Shown here one piece after another: positions 1 to 5,778 of a stretch of 5,778 bases of DNA. The notes under the pieces were generated by a model, which saw only the letters and a list, made by a program, of their open reading frames with translations, ran no database searches and had not been told where the DNA came from. Both the position numbers and the translations under genes were made by a program. The first letter of the stretch is position 1; every line of letters begins with the position of its first letter. This DNA comes from Flavobacteriaceae bacterium (GTDB taxonomy: Bacteria; Bacteroidota; Bacteroidia; Flavobacteriales; Flavobacteriaceae): NCBI GenBank assembly GCA_013003145.1, contig JABDLH010000203.1, positions 1-5,778 of the forward strand, given 5' to 3'.

Positions 1-644
1 GTAGTGGTTTCCGGGTTCCCGAACATCACCCCTATCTTTTCCCTTAACTGGTTGATAAATATAACCGTACAATGAGTTTTACTGATAGAGCTGGTCAGCT
101 TTCTTAAAGCCTGTGACATCAGCCTGGCGTGCAATCCCATTTTAGAATCTCCCATCTCACCTTCAATCTCGCTTTTTGGAGTCAGGGCAGCCACGGAGTC
201 AATGACCACGATATCAATGGCGCCGGAACGGATCAGGTTGTCGGCAATTTCCAGGGCCTGCTCCCCGTGATCGGGTTGTGAAATAATCAGGTTGTCTATG
301 TCTACTCCCAATTTCTGGGCATAGAAACGATCAAAGGCGTGCTCTGCATCGATAAAGGCGGCAATTCCACCTTTTTTCTGAGCTTCCGCCATAGCGTGTA
401 AAGTTAGCGTGGTCTTACCCGAAGATTCAGGTCCGTAAATCTCGATAACCCTGCCCCGGGGATAACCCCCTACGCCTAATGCGATATCAAGACCCAGTGA
501 TCCTGAGGAGATCACCTCTACATCCTGTGCTATATCATCTCCCATCTTCATGACCGCCCCTTTGCCATAGGTCTTATCCAGTTTGTCAAGGGTCAGTTTA
601 AGGGCTTTTAATTTCGCTTCTTTTTCGCTGTTCTTCGTTTCCAT
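1..644 (-). CDS. recA: Recombinase RecA, N-terminal 214 residues (partial at left edge)
   Basis: RecA forms ATP-dependent filaments on single-stranded DNA and drives strand exchange in recombinational repair. Reading leftward from the ATG at 644-642, the frame is open to the window edge. Visible marks: Walker A GPESSGKT at residues 71-78; FIDAEHAFD at about 97-105, with the catalytic Glu at 101; Walker [12 protein letters not shown] with Asp149; the L1-loop stretch [20 protein letters not shown] at about 159-178; and [19 protein letters not shown] at 196-214, which enters the L2 DNA-binding loop. The C-terminal part, normally about another 120 residues, lies outside. The start is supported by the lysine-rich N-terminal helix ([20 protein letters not shown]) typical of flavobacterial RecA. 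It is divergent from the next gene, trhO. No break or missing key residue is seen. Identity is essentially certain. Confidence 0.98.
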   Translation of the reverse strand, partial: METKNSEKEAKLKALKLTLDKLDKTYGKGAVMKMGDDIAQDVEVISSGSLGLDIALGVGGYPRGRVIEIYGPESSGKTTLTLHAMAEAQKKGGIAAFIDAEHAFDRFYAQKLGVDIDNLIISQPDHGEQALEIADNLIRSGAIDIVVIDSVAALTPKSEIEGEMGDSKMGLHARLMSQALRKLTSSISKTHCTVIFINQLREKIGVMFGNPETT

Positions 645-665
645 TCTTTTGTAAAATTCAGAAAG

Positions 666-697
666 CTAAAATACCATTTCTTTTTGCATATAACAAC
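666..697 (-). promoter_or_regulatory. Probable recA promoter, Bacteroidota type
   Basis: On the minus strand GTTG (697-694) is followed, after 20 bases, by TATTTTAG (673-666). This resembles the Bacteroidota sigma-A pattern TTTG-N19 to 21-TAnnTTTG with one mismatch in each box. The -7 box ends 21 bases before the recA ATG, which leaves a short leader. No LexA-like palindrome (CTGT-N8-ACAG or GAAC-N4-GTTC) overlaps it. The match is by eye only. Confidence 0.4.
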
Positions 698-729
698 CAG
701 CGGCGCAACCTTTTTGGAAAGCCTGTATC

Positions 730-903
730 TATGAATTGAGTGTTAGTTGGTCACTCGTTTTTGAACTGCCCGTCTTAGGGTGGTTCATTAGGATGCAGCC
801 ATAAAAGGTCCGAAGAATTCTGTGAAAAAGAAGATCTGACCGCTATGAAAAAGGACGCTGATTAATGGCAGCAAGAGAGCCCCGGGAAATCGGGGCTTTT
901 TTT
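730..903 (+). ncRNA. Candidate structured small RNA between recA and trhO
   Basis: There is no credible plus-strand protein gene in the 645-960 gap, yet it ends in a plus-strand intrinsic terminator, so something upstream is probably transcribed. Three further pairings are visible: GAGTG 738-742 with CACTC 752-756; a 10-bp stem 762-771 / 778-787 with a 6-base loop; and a longer-range stem 795-802 / 865-872 with one A-A mismatch, enclosing GGTC 807-810 / GACC 838-841. The 10-bp stem contains two G-U pairs that would be A-C mismatches in the opposite strand, which favours a plus-strand RNA. The 5' end is uncertain, as no strong promoter was found (a weak TTTG is at 683-686, and TATCTATG at 726-733). 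I do not recognise the family. A degraded gene remnant is the main alternative. Confidence 0.3.
878..903 (+). terminator. Rho-independent terminator, plus-strand orientation
   Basis: AGCCCCG (878-884) pairs perfectly with CGGGGCT (891-897) around a GGAAAT loop, and a run of seven T follows (897-903). The minus strand has no T-run on the other side, so it works only rightward. It lies upstream of the trhO -7 element, so it would insulate trhO from rightward transcription starting in the recA-trhO gap. Confidence 0.85.
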
Positions 904-916
904 GTTTTAAAATCCC

Positions 917-924
917 TATTTTTG
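917..924 (+). promoter_or_regulatory. trhO promoter -7 element
   Basis: TATTTTTG matches the Bacteroidota -7 consensus TAnnTTTG exactly and is followed by CA, a common context in flavobacteria. It ends 36 bases before the trhO ATG. No TTTG lies at the expected distance of about 19 bases (that position falls in the terminator stem), so the -33 part is weak or absent. Confidence 0.5.
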
Positions 925-960
925 CACATTATTTAACGACAACTTAATTATTAGTATAGC

Positions 961-1992
961 ATGCAACTGTACAATACTTTAAGTGCGAAAGAACGTGAAG
1001 AGCTCATAGAGCAGGCCAACCAGGAGCGGTTGACTATCTCGTTCTACCAATACGCACACATTGGCAATCCACAGATCTTCAGGAATCACCTCTTTATCCG
1101 GTGGAACGAACTGGATGTACTCGGGAGAATTTACGTCGCCCACGAAGGGATCAATGCCCAGCTTTCTGTTCCCGCTCCAAACTTCGAGGCTTTTAAAAAG
1201 CACCTGGACAGCATAAGTTTCCTGGAGAATGTTCGTCTTAACATCGCCATAGAACAGGACAACAAGTCTTTCCTGAAACTCAAGGTTAAGGTTCGTAATA
1301 AGATCGTTGCGGACGGGCTTAACGACCGCACTTTTGACGTGACTAATAAAGGGGTTCACGTCAATGCCGAAGAGTTCAATAAACTTATCGATGATCCGGA
1401 TACCATCCTGGTGGATATGCGGAACCATTACGAGAGTGAGATCGGGCATTTTAAGAATGCCATCACCCCGGATGTGGATACTTTCAGGGACTCCCTGGAT
1501 ATCATTGAGAAGGACCTGGAAGAGCATAAAGAAGATAAGAAATTGGTCATGTACTGCACCGGGGGAATTCGTTGTGAAAAGGCCAGCGCTTATTACAAGC
1601 ACAAAGGTTTTAAGCAGGTGTACCAGCTAGAAGGCGGGATTATAGAATACACGAGGCAGGTACAGCAGCAGCAGCTGGAGAATAAGTTCATGGGGAAGAA
1701 CTTTGTTTTTGATCATCGCCGCAGTGAACGAATTTCTGAAGATGTGATCTCTCACTGTCATCAATGCGGTGAAGCTTGTGATACCCACGTAAATTGCGCA
1801 AACGAGGCTTGTCATTTGCTATTCATACAATGTGATTCCTGTGCGCAGAAAATGGATCAATGCTGCTCTGATGACTGCAAGGAAATCCACGCCCTTCCTT
1901 ACGAAGAACAGAAGGAATTGCGCAGGGGGAAAGAAGCGAGTAATAAGATTTTTAAGAAGGGAAGATCAGAAGTCCTGAAGTTTAAACGCTAG
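961..1992 (+). CDS. trhO: tRNA uridine(34) hydroxylase TrhO (rhodanese family, YceA-like)
   Basis: TrhO-family proteins perform oxygen-dependent hydroxylation of wobble uridine 34 in certain tRNAs, giving 5-hydroxyuridine in the cytoplasm. The product is 343 residues, close to E. coli YceA/TrhO. Domains in order: an N-terminal acylphosphatase-like domain (about 25-120, including IYVAHEGINAQLS); a rhodanese domain (about 135-240) with VDMRNHYESEIGHF at about 151-164 and the active-site loop C199-TGGIR-C205; and a C-terminal cysteine-rich segment (266-306, starting CHQCGEAC and ending CCSDDC) that may bind zinc, as in family members. A basic tail follows. The ATG at 961 lies 36 bases after a good -7 element, and the N-terminus fits the family. 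It is monocistronic by appearance, with a terminator upstream and hairpins downstream. The frame is intact. The family is clear; the exact tRNA substrates are inferred. Confidence 0.93.
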   Translation: MQLYNTLSAKEREELIEQANQERLTISFYQYAHIGNPQIFRNHLFIRWNELDVLGRIYVAHEGINAQLSVPAPNFEAFKKHLDSISFLENVRLNIAIEQDNKSFLKLKVKVRNKIVADGLNDRTFDVTNKGVHVNAEEFNKLIDDPDTILVDMRNHYESEIGHFKNAITPDVDTFRDSLDIIEKDLEEHKEDKKLVMYCTGGIRCEKASAYYKHKGFKQVYQLEGGIIEYTRQVQQQQLENKFMGKNFVFDHRRSERISEDVISHCHQCGEACDTHVNCANEACHLLFIQCDSCAQKMDQCCSDDCKEIHALPYEEQKELRRGKEASNKIFKKGRSEVLKFKR

Positions 1993-2056
1993 GGCAGCAC
2001 CCATTCCATAAGGCTTCTTGAGGTGTGGAATAGCTGCTGCCGCAAATATGTTGCGG
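1993..2056. repeat. Two adjacent inverted repeats after trhO
   Basis: The first hairpin begins right after the trhO stop codon. The arms 1993-2010 and 2024-2041 pair over 18 positions, with GGCAGCA/TGCTGCC and ATTCCATA/TGTGGAAT separated by a 3x3 internal loop; the terminal loop is 13 bases. The second is a perfect 6-bp stem, CCGCAA (2040-2045) with TTGCGG (2051-2056), around ATATG. It shares two bases with the first. Neither is followed by a T-run, so they are not classical intrinsic terminators. They may protect the trhO 3' end or act as a factor-assisted terminator. A solitary REP-like unit is another option. Confidence 0.55.
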
Positions 2057-2093
2057 GGGATTCACACCAGTGTTGCAATAAGGCATAGTACTT

Positions 2094-2124
2094 TTTAGAT
2101 GCGAAGCAATTTATCGTATCTTTA
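2094..2124 (+). promoter_or_regulatory. Possible promoter of the ricT-gldH-PBP operon
   Basis: TTTA (2094-2097) and TATCTTTA (2117-2124) lie exactly 19 bases apart. Each differs from the Bacteroidota consensus (TTTG / TAnnTTTG) only in the last base. The -7 box ends 68 bases before the ricT ATG, leaving a leader of about 60 bases that includes the hairpin at 2151-2176. Confidence 0.35.
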
Positions 2125-2150
2125 CGAGTGAATTATTTATGAACCTACGT

Positions 2151-2176
2151 CGGGTAAGGCCTCAGGGCCTCGCCTG
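2151..2176 (+). promoter_or_regulatory. Hairpin in the ricT leader
   Basis: Arms 2151-2161 and 2166-2176 pair over 11 positions around a TCAG loop. The inner five pairs (AGGCC/GGCCT) are perfect; the outer part has one A-C mismatch and two G-U pairs. It ends 16 bases before the ricT ATG and has no T-run, so control of translation or mRNA stability is more likely than termination. This is a structural observation; function is not shown. Confidence 0.4.
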
Positions 2177-2192
2177 ATTCAAGATATACTAT

Positions 2193-3359
2193 ATGGGTTG
2201 TAGCAGTTGTACGACCGCCACAGGAGGACAGCCCCGTGGCTGCAAGAACAATGGTACTTGCGGATCAGATGGCTGTAACAAATTAACAGTATTTGATTGG
2301 CTTTCAAACATGTCTCTCCCGGCAGGGGAGCAGCCTTTTGATTGCGTCGAGGTACGTTTTAAGAACAGTCGGAAAGAGTTTTTCCGCAATACAGAAAATC
2401 TTTCCCTTTCCATTGGTGATATGGTTGCCACCCAGGCAAAAGCCGGTCACGATATCGGTATGGTTACCCTGACGGGACCCTTGGTGAAGGTACAGATGAA
2501 GAAGAAAAAGGAGGATCATACAGATCCCAATCTTCCAAAAATATACCGAAAGGCTACCCAGAAAGATATTGATAAATGGCAGCGTTGCAGGGATAAGGAG
2601 GAGGAGATCAAGAAGCGTTCACGCGAGATCGCCATCATTCTCAACCTGCAGATGAAGATCTCTGATGTGGAATTCCAGGGAGACGGCTCTAAAGCTACAT
2701 TCTATTATACCGCAGAAGAGCGGGTAGATTTCCGGCAGTTGATCAAGGATATGGCCAAGGCCTTCGGGATCCGTATAGAAATGCGGCAGATCGGGTACAG
2801 GCAGGAGGCGCAACGCCTCGGTGGGATAGGATCTTGCGGGCGAGAACTGTGCTGTTCCACCTGGTTGACCGATTTTAGATCGGTAAGTACGGCAGCCGCA
2901 AGGTACCAGCAACTTTCATTGAATCCCTTAAAACTCGCCGGGCAATGCGGGAAATTGAAATGTTGCCTTAACTACGAGCTCGATGTCTATATGGATGCGC
3001 TCAAGGATTTCCCTGCCCAGGACACTAAACTCTTCACCGAAAAAGGACTGGCCTTCTGCCAGAAGACCGATATTTTTAAAGGCACACTCTGGTTTTCGTA
3101 TAAGGATGAACCGGCCAATTGGCATGCCCTGACCAAGGAACAGGTGCACGAGATCGCGGAGAAGAATAAGAAGAAAGAAAAGGTAGCCAGCCTGGAAGAG
3201 TACGCTTCTGAAAATGAAACTCCGGCCGAAACCGCTTTTGAAAATGTGGTAGGTCAGGACAGTCTTACCCGATTTGATCGTCCAAAAAGAAAGAGCAAGC
3301 GACGGAACAATAAGAAGAAAGGAAGAAATAACAGAAATAAGGCTTCTAAAAATGCGTAA
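2193..3359 (+). CDS. ricT: PSP1-domain regulatory iron-sulfur protein RicT (YaaT-like)
   Basis: The product is 388 residues and is the Bacteroidota form of the PSP1 / YaaT family. In Bacillus subtilis RicT belongs to the RicA-RicF-RicT (Y) complex, which binds Fe-S clusters and directs RNase Y mRNA processing; that role is only inferred here. The PSP1 core spans about residues 45-275. It contains GDGSKATFYYTAEERVDFR, GGIGSCGRELCCSTW (C215, C220, C221) and GQCGKLKCCLNYE (C252, C257, C258), all close to the Bacillus protein. Ahead of the core is an extra cysteine-rich N-terminus (C3, C6, C17, C23, C28) that the Bacillus protein lacks as I recall it. The C-terminal tail from about 320 is charged and ends in a strongly basic, asparagine/lysine-rich stretch. 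The ATG at 2193 is chosen because MGCSSC and the following cysteines fit Bacteroidota homologues. The stop overlaps the gldH start. Confidence 0.88.
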   Translation: MGCSSCTTATGGQPRGCKNNGTCGSDGCNKLTVFDWLSNMSLPAGEQPFDCVEVRFKNSRKEFFRNTENLSLSIGDMVATQAKAGHDIGMVTLTGPLVKVQMKKKKEDHTDPNLPKIYRKATQKDIDKWQRCRDKEEEIKKRSREIAIILNLQMKISDVEFQGDGSKATFYYTAEERVDFRQLIKDMAKAFGIRIEMRQIGYRQEAQRLGGIGSCGRELCCSTWLTDFRSVSTAAARYQQLSLNPLKLAGQCGKLKCCLNYELDVYMDALKDFPAQDTKLFTEKGLAFCQKTDIFKGTLWFSYKDEPANWHALTKEQVHEIAEKNKKKEKVASLEEYASENETPAETAFENVVGQDSLTRFDRPKRKSKRRNNKKKGRNNRNKASKNA

Positions 3360-3834
3360 TCTCCTGTTAGGCCTGTTTTGCACCATGGTCTTTATCTCTT
3401 GCAATGACAAACTGGTCTATACCCAGAGCAAGCCTACTACCGACGCCAGTTGGGACCAGGACGAACTGATGACATTCACGTTCATGGCCCCAGATACTAT
3501 ACAAGCTCACAACCTGTATTTCAATATCCGGAACGACGATCGTTTCCCCTATAGCAATTTGTTCGTAATTGCTGCGTTGAATACTCCGAGGGGGGAGACT
3601 TCTGTAGATACATTGGAGTATGAAATGGCCCGCCCGGACGGAACCTGGCTGGGAAAAGGGCAGGGGAGTATTAAAGAAAACAAGCTGTGGTTTAAGGAGG
3701 CCATGGTCTTCCCGAACACAGGAGAATATACCCTTACCCTGCAACACGCGATGAGAAAGAACGGGGAAGTAGAAGGTGTTGTGGAATTACCGGGAATCAC
3801 GGATGTTGGATTAGAAATAGAAAAGCAAGAGTAA
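3352..3834 (+). CDS. gldH: Gliding motility lipoprotein GldH
   Basis: GldH is a membrane-anchored lipoprotein needed for gliding in Flavobacterium johnsoniae, where it is associated with function of the type IX secretion / gliding machinery. The 160-residue product has a short lipoprotein signal peptide: MRN, a hydrophobic stretch, then FISC with lipidated Cys17. The conserved body includes HNLYFNIRNDDRFPYSNLFV, the central PDGTWLGKGQGSIKENKLWF region and a C-terminal GITDVGLEIEK, typical of the family. The frame extends upstream to an ATG at 3274, but that would bury the signal peptide inside a lysine/arginine-rich extension. The ATG at 3352 puts the signal peptide at the N-terminus and overlaps ricT by 8 bases, so translational coupling is likely. 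The bases after the Cys encode N-D-K-L, with no obvious surface-export signal, so periplasm-facing anchoring is plausible. GldH homologues also occur in non-gliding Bacteroidota, so motility cannot be concluded. Confidence 0.92.
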   Translation: MRNLLLGLFCTMVFISCNDKLVYTQSKPTTDASWDQDELMTFTFMAPDTIQAHNLYFNIRNDDRFPYSNLFVIAALNTPRGETSVDTLEYEMARPDGTWLGKGQGSIKENKLWFKEAMVFPNTGEYTLTLQHAMRKNGEVEGVVELPGITDVGLEIEKQE

Positions 3835-3838
3835 AGCA

Positions 3839-5778
3839 ATGGCGAAAGCAAAGAAAAAAAAGCCGGCAAGGTCTTTCAGGACTTTTGTTAAATGGTTCTG
3901 GTTGCTGTTTGCGGCAGGAATTTTCTCCATAGTACTGATATTTATGCTCGCCTCCTGGGGAGCTTTTGGTGAAATGCCCACTTTTGAACGCCTGGAAAAC
4001 CCCCAGACCAACCTGGCCACGGAAATTATTTCTGTTGACGGGCAAACCCTGGGCAAATTCTACCTGGACGATAACCGTACCCCGGTGGGTTATGACGATC
4101 TTCCGGAAAACCTGGTCGAGGCGCTTATCGCGACAGAAGATGCACGTTATTACAGTCACTCCGGTATCGATGCATGGGGAACCTTACGGGCCATCGTCTT
4201 TCTTGGAACAAGGGGTGGGGCGAGTACCATATCCCAGCAGTTATCAAAGTTACTCTTCACCAAAAGAGCTTCGGGCGATGTGTTGAGCAGGGCAGTACAG
4301 AAGGTAAAAGAATGGGTGATCGCAACGCGCCTGGAGCGGCAGTACACCAAGTCGGAGATCATCGCCATGTACATGAATATCTACGACTTTAATTACAATG
4401 CAGACGGGATACGATCTGCGGCGAGGATCTATTTTGGTAAAGAACCAAAAGATCTGAAAACAGAAGAGTCTGCCGTCCTGGTAGGTATGCTGAAGAATTC
4501 ATCCCTCTACAATCCTATCAGGAGAGAAGAATTAGTGCTGAACCGAAGGAATACCGTATTGGCACAAATGGCCAAATACGACTATATCACGACCGAAGCA
4601 AAAGACTCCCTGCAGGCCCTGGAGATGAATATCAACTTCAGCCCGGAATCGCACAGGGAAGGCCTGGCCACCTATTTCAGGATGTACCTACAGGGATTTA
4701 TGAACCGTTGGATCGCTGAAAATCCAAAACCGGCTCTTGAAGGAGAGCGGGATAAATGGAACCTGTACCTGGATGGATTAAAGATCTATACTACTATAGA
4801 TTCGCGCATGCAGAATCATGCAGAGCAAGCTGTTTCCGAACATATGAAAAGGTTGCAGGCAGAATTCTTTGTACAGAACACCCCTGCAAGGAATCCTACC
4901 ACCCCCTTCCTCGACCTGGAAAAACCAGAAATAGATAATATCATAGAACGTGCCATGAAGAATTCCAGCAGGTGGCGCGGGATGAAAGCAGCAGGAAAAT
5001 CTGAAAAGGAAATTCGCGCTTCTTTCGAGAAAGAAACGGAGATGACCGTGTTTGACTGGAATGCCGAGACCAAGGAAAAGGATACGATAATGACCCCTTT
5101 AGATTCCATTCGGTATTATAAATCCTTCCTGCGTACTTCTATGATGTCTATGGAACCGCAGACAGGCCATGTAAAGGCATGGGTAGGGGGAGTTAATTAC
5201 AAGCATTTCCAGTACGATAACGTCATACAGGGAGCGCGGCAGGCAGGATCTACCTTTAAACCTTTTATTTATGCCGCGGCCATAGACCAGTTGCGGTTAT
5301 CCCCCTGTGATTCGCTGCCAGACACTCGGTATTGTATAGAAGCCGGGAAGCACGGTAATATAGAGGCCTGGTGCCCCAAGAATTCCGATGGAAAATATTC
5401 CGGGAATATGTACAGCCTGAAGAAGGCCCTGGCCAATTCGGTGAATACCGTCACAGCCCAGCTGATAGATCGTGTGGGTCCCAAACCTGTAGTCTCTATT
5501 GTAAAAAACATAGGCCTCACCAGGGAAATTCTTCCCGTGCCTTCTATCGCACTGGGAACCACGGATTTTAATGTATACGAAATGGTGGGCGCCTACGGGA
5601 CTTTTGCCAACCAGGGAGTATATGTAAAACCTGTTATGGTCACCCGGATCGAAGATAAGAATGGAACCGTACTTTATGAATATGTGCCCGAAACCAAGGA
5701 TGTGCTCAGCAAGGATGTAGCCTATGCCATGGTTAAACTTATGGAAGGAGTTACTGAAGGCGGATCCGGAACCCGATT
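3839..5778 (+). CDS. mrcA: Class A penicillin-binding protein (PBP1A type), partial at right edge
   Basis: This bifunctional peptidoglycan synthase polymerises glycan strands and cross-links peptides on the outer face of the inner membrane. The first 646 residues are present and open to the window end. There is a short basic cytoplasmic N-terminus (KAKKKKPAR), a membrane segment at about 19-39, then a family 51 glycosyltransferase domain with EDARYYSHSGID (catalytic Glu100), GASTISQQLSKLLF at about 127-140, KVKEWVIATRLE, and YMNIYDFNYNADGIRSAARI. The linker begins near TIDSRMQ (319-325). The transpeptidase domain has STFK (nucleophile Ser471, Lys474) and SVN (534-536). The window ends at EGGSGTR, shortly before the expected KTG box. 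The ATG follows the gldH stop by 4 bases. About 80-100 residues between linker start and transpeptidase are lysine/glutamate-rich, as in other Bacteroidota homologues by my recollection. Family certain; the gene name is by analogy. Confidence 0.95.
   Translation, partial: MAKAKKKKPARSFRTFVKWFWLLFAAGIFSIVLIFMLASWGAFGEMPTFERLENPQTNLATEIISVDGQTLGKFYLDDNRTPVGYDDLPENLVEALIATEDARYYSHSGIDAWGTLRAIVFLGTRGGASTISQQLSKLLFTKRASGDVLSRAVQKVKEWVIATRLERQYTKSEIIAMYMNIYDFNYNADGIRSAARIYFGKEPKDLKTEESAVLVGMLKNSSLYNPIRREELVLNRRNTVLAQMAKYDYITTEAKDSLQALEMNINFSPESHREGLATYFRMYLQGFMNRWIAENPKPALEGERDKWNLYLDGLKIYTTIDSRMQNHAEQAVSEHMKRLQAEFFVQNTPARNPTTPFLDLEKPEIDNIIERAMKNSSRWRGMKAAGKSEKEIRASFEKETEMTVFDWNAETKEKDTIMTPLDSIRYYKSFLRTSMMSMEPQTGHVKAWVGGVNYKHFQYDNVIQGARQAGSTFKPFIYAAAIDQLRLSPCDSLPDTRYCIEAGKHGNIEAWCPKNSDGKYSGNMYSLKKALANSVNTVTAQLIDRVGPKPVVSIVKNIGLTREILPVPSIALGTTDFNVYEMVGAYGTFANQGVYVKPVMVTRIEDKNGTVLYEYVPETKDVLSKDVAYAMVKLMEGVTEGGSGTR

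Noticed and set aside
738..762. GAGTG/CACTC hairpin followed by five T as a terminator
   Set aside because: Only five base pairs with a 9-base loop and no gene in front; kept only as part of the candidate RNA structure.
979..1602. 207-codon minus-strand open frame opposite trhO
   Set aside because: It lies wholly antisense to a clear TrhO frame, has no recognisable domain or start context, and is a by-product of the trhO codon pattern.
2048..2098. 16-codon ORF after trhO
   Set aside because: Starts inside a hairpin loop, no similarity recognised, and the length is expected by chance.
3274..3351. Upstream-extended start for gldH
   Set aside because: The extension is lysine/arginine-rich shadow of the ricT tail and would put the lipoprotein signal peptide inside the protein; ATG 3352 fits better.
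2928..3410. 160-codon minus-strand open frame opposite the ricT end
   Set aside because: Antisense to the conserved PSP1 core and basic tail; its apparent hydrophobic composition follows from the opposite strand's Lys/Glu codons.
3797..4159. Minus-strand frames opposite the PBP N-terminus
   Set aside because: Antisense to the membrane segment and glycosyltransferase start of a certain gene; no family signal.
3966..4392. Plus-strand out-of-frame ORFs of 106 and 72 codons
   Set aside because: They overlap the glycosyltransferase domain in the wrong frame and show no conserved motif.
5269..5571. Frames on both strands over the PBP transpeptidase region
   Set aside because: Shadows of the transpeptidase domain containing STFK and SVN; no independent evidence.

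Overview
The window looks like chromosomal housekeeping DNA from a member of the Bacteroidota, most likely a marine Flavobacteriaceae of moderate GC (judged by eye, no count made). Three things point there. The RecA has flavobacterial-type sequence. A gliding-motility lipoprotein of the GldH family sits directly between a PSP1-domain gene (ricT) and a class A penicillin-binding protein. The promoter-like sites resemble the Bacteroidota -33 TTTG / -7 TAnnTTTG pattern rather than -35/-10 boxes. No mobile element, CRISPR array, rRNA or tRNA was seen.

Layout. Bases 1-644 (minus strand) hold the N-terminal two thirds of recA, which runs off the left edge. Bases 645-960 are a 316-base gap without a supportable protein gene. 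It holds the probable recA promoter, a set of plus-strand inverted repeats ending in a clear rho-independent terminator (878-903), and a -7 element for the next gene. The terminator points along the plus strand but has no gene in front of it, so a small structured RNA is possible. Bases 961-1992 encode TrhO, a rhodanese-fold tRNA uridine hydroxylase. Bases 1993-2192 hold two adjacent hairpins, a possible promoter and a short leader with a hairpin and a 12-codon mini-ORF.

Bases 2193-5778 form one tight plus-strand operon: ricT (PSP1 domain), gldH (overlapping ricT by 8 bases) and a class A PBP of the PBP1A type (4 bases after gldH), which runs off the right edge just before its KTG motif. The operon joins an RNA-processing or iron-sulfur type factor, a lipoprotein of the gliding / type IX secretion machinery and a bifunctional peptidoglycan synthase. 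The last two act at the envelope, and the tight packing implies co-expression.

No clearly new system is visible. The best candidates for a second look are the possible small RNA between recA and trhO, and the structured leader in front of ricT.
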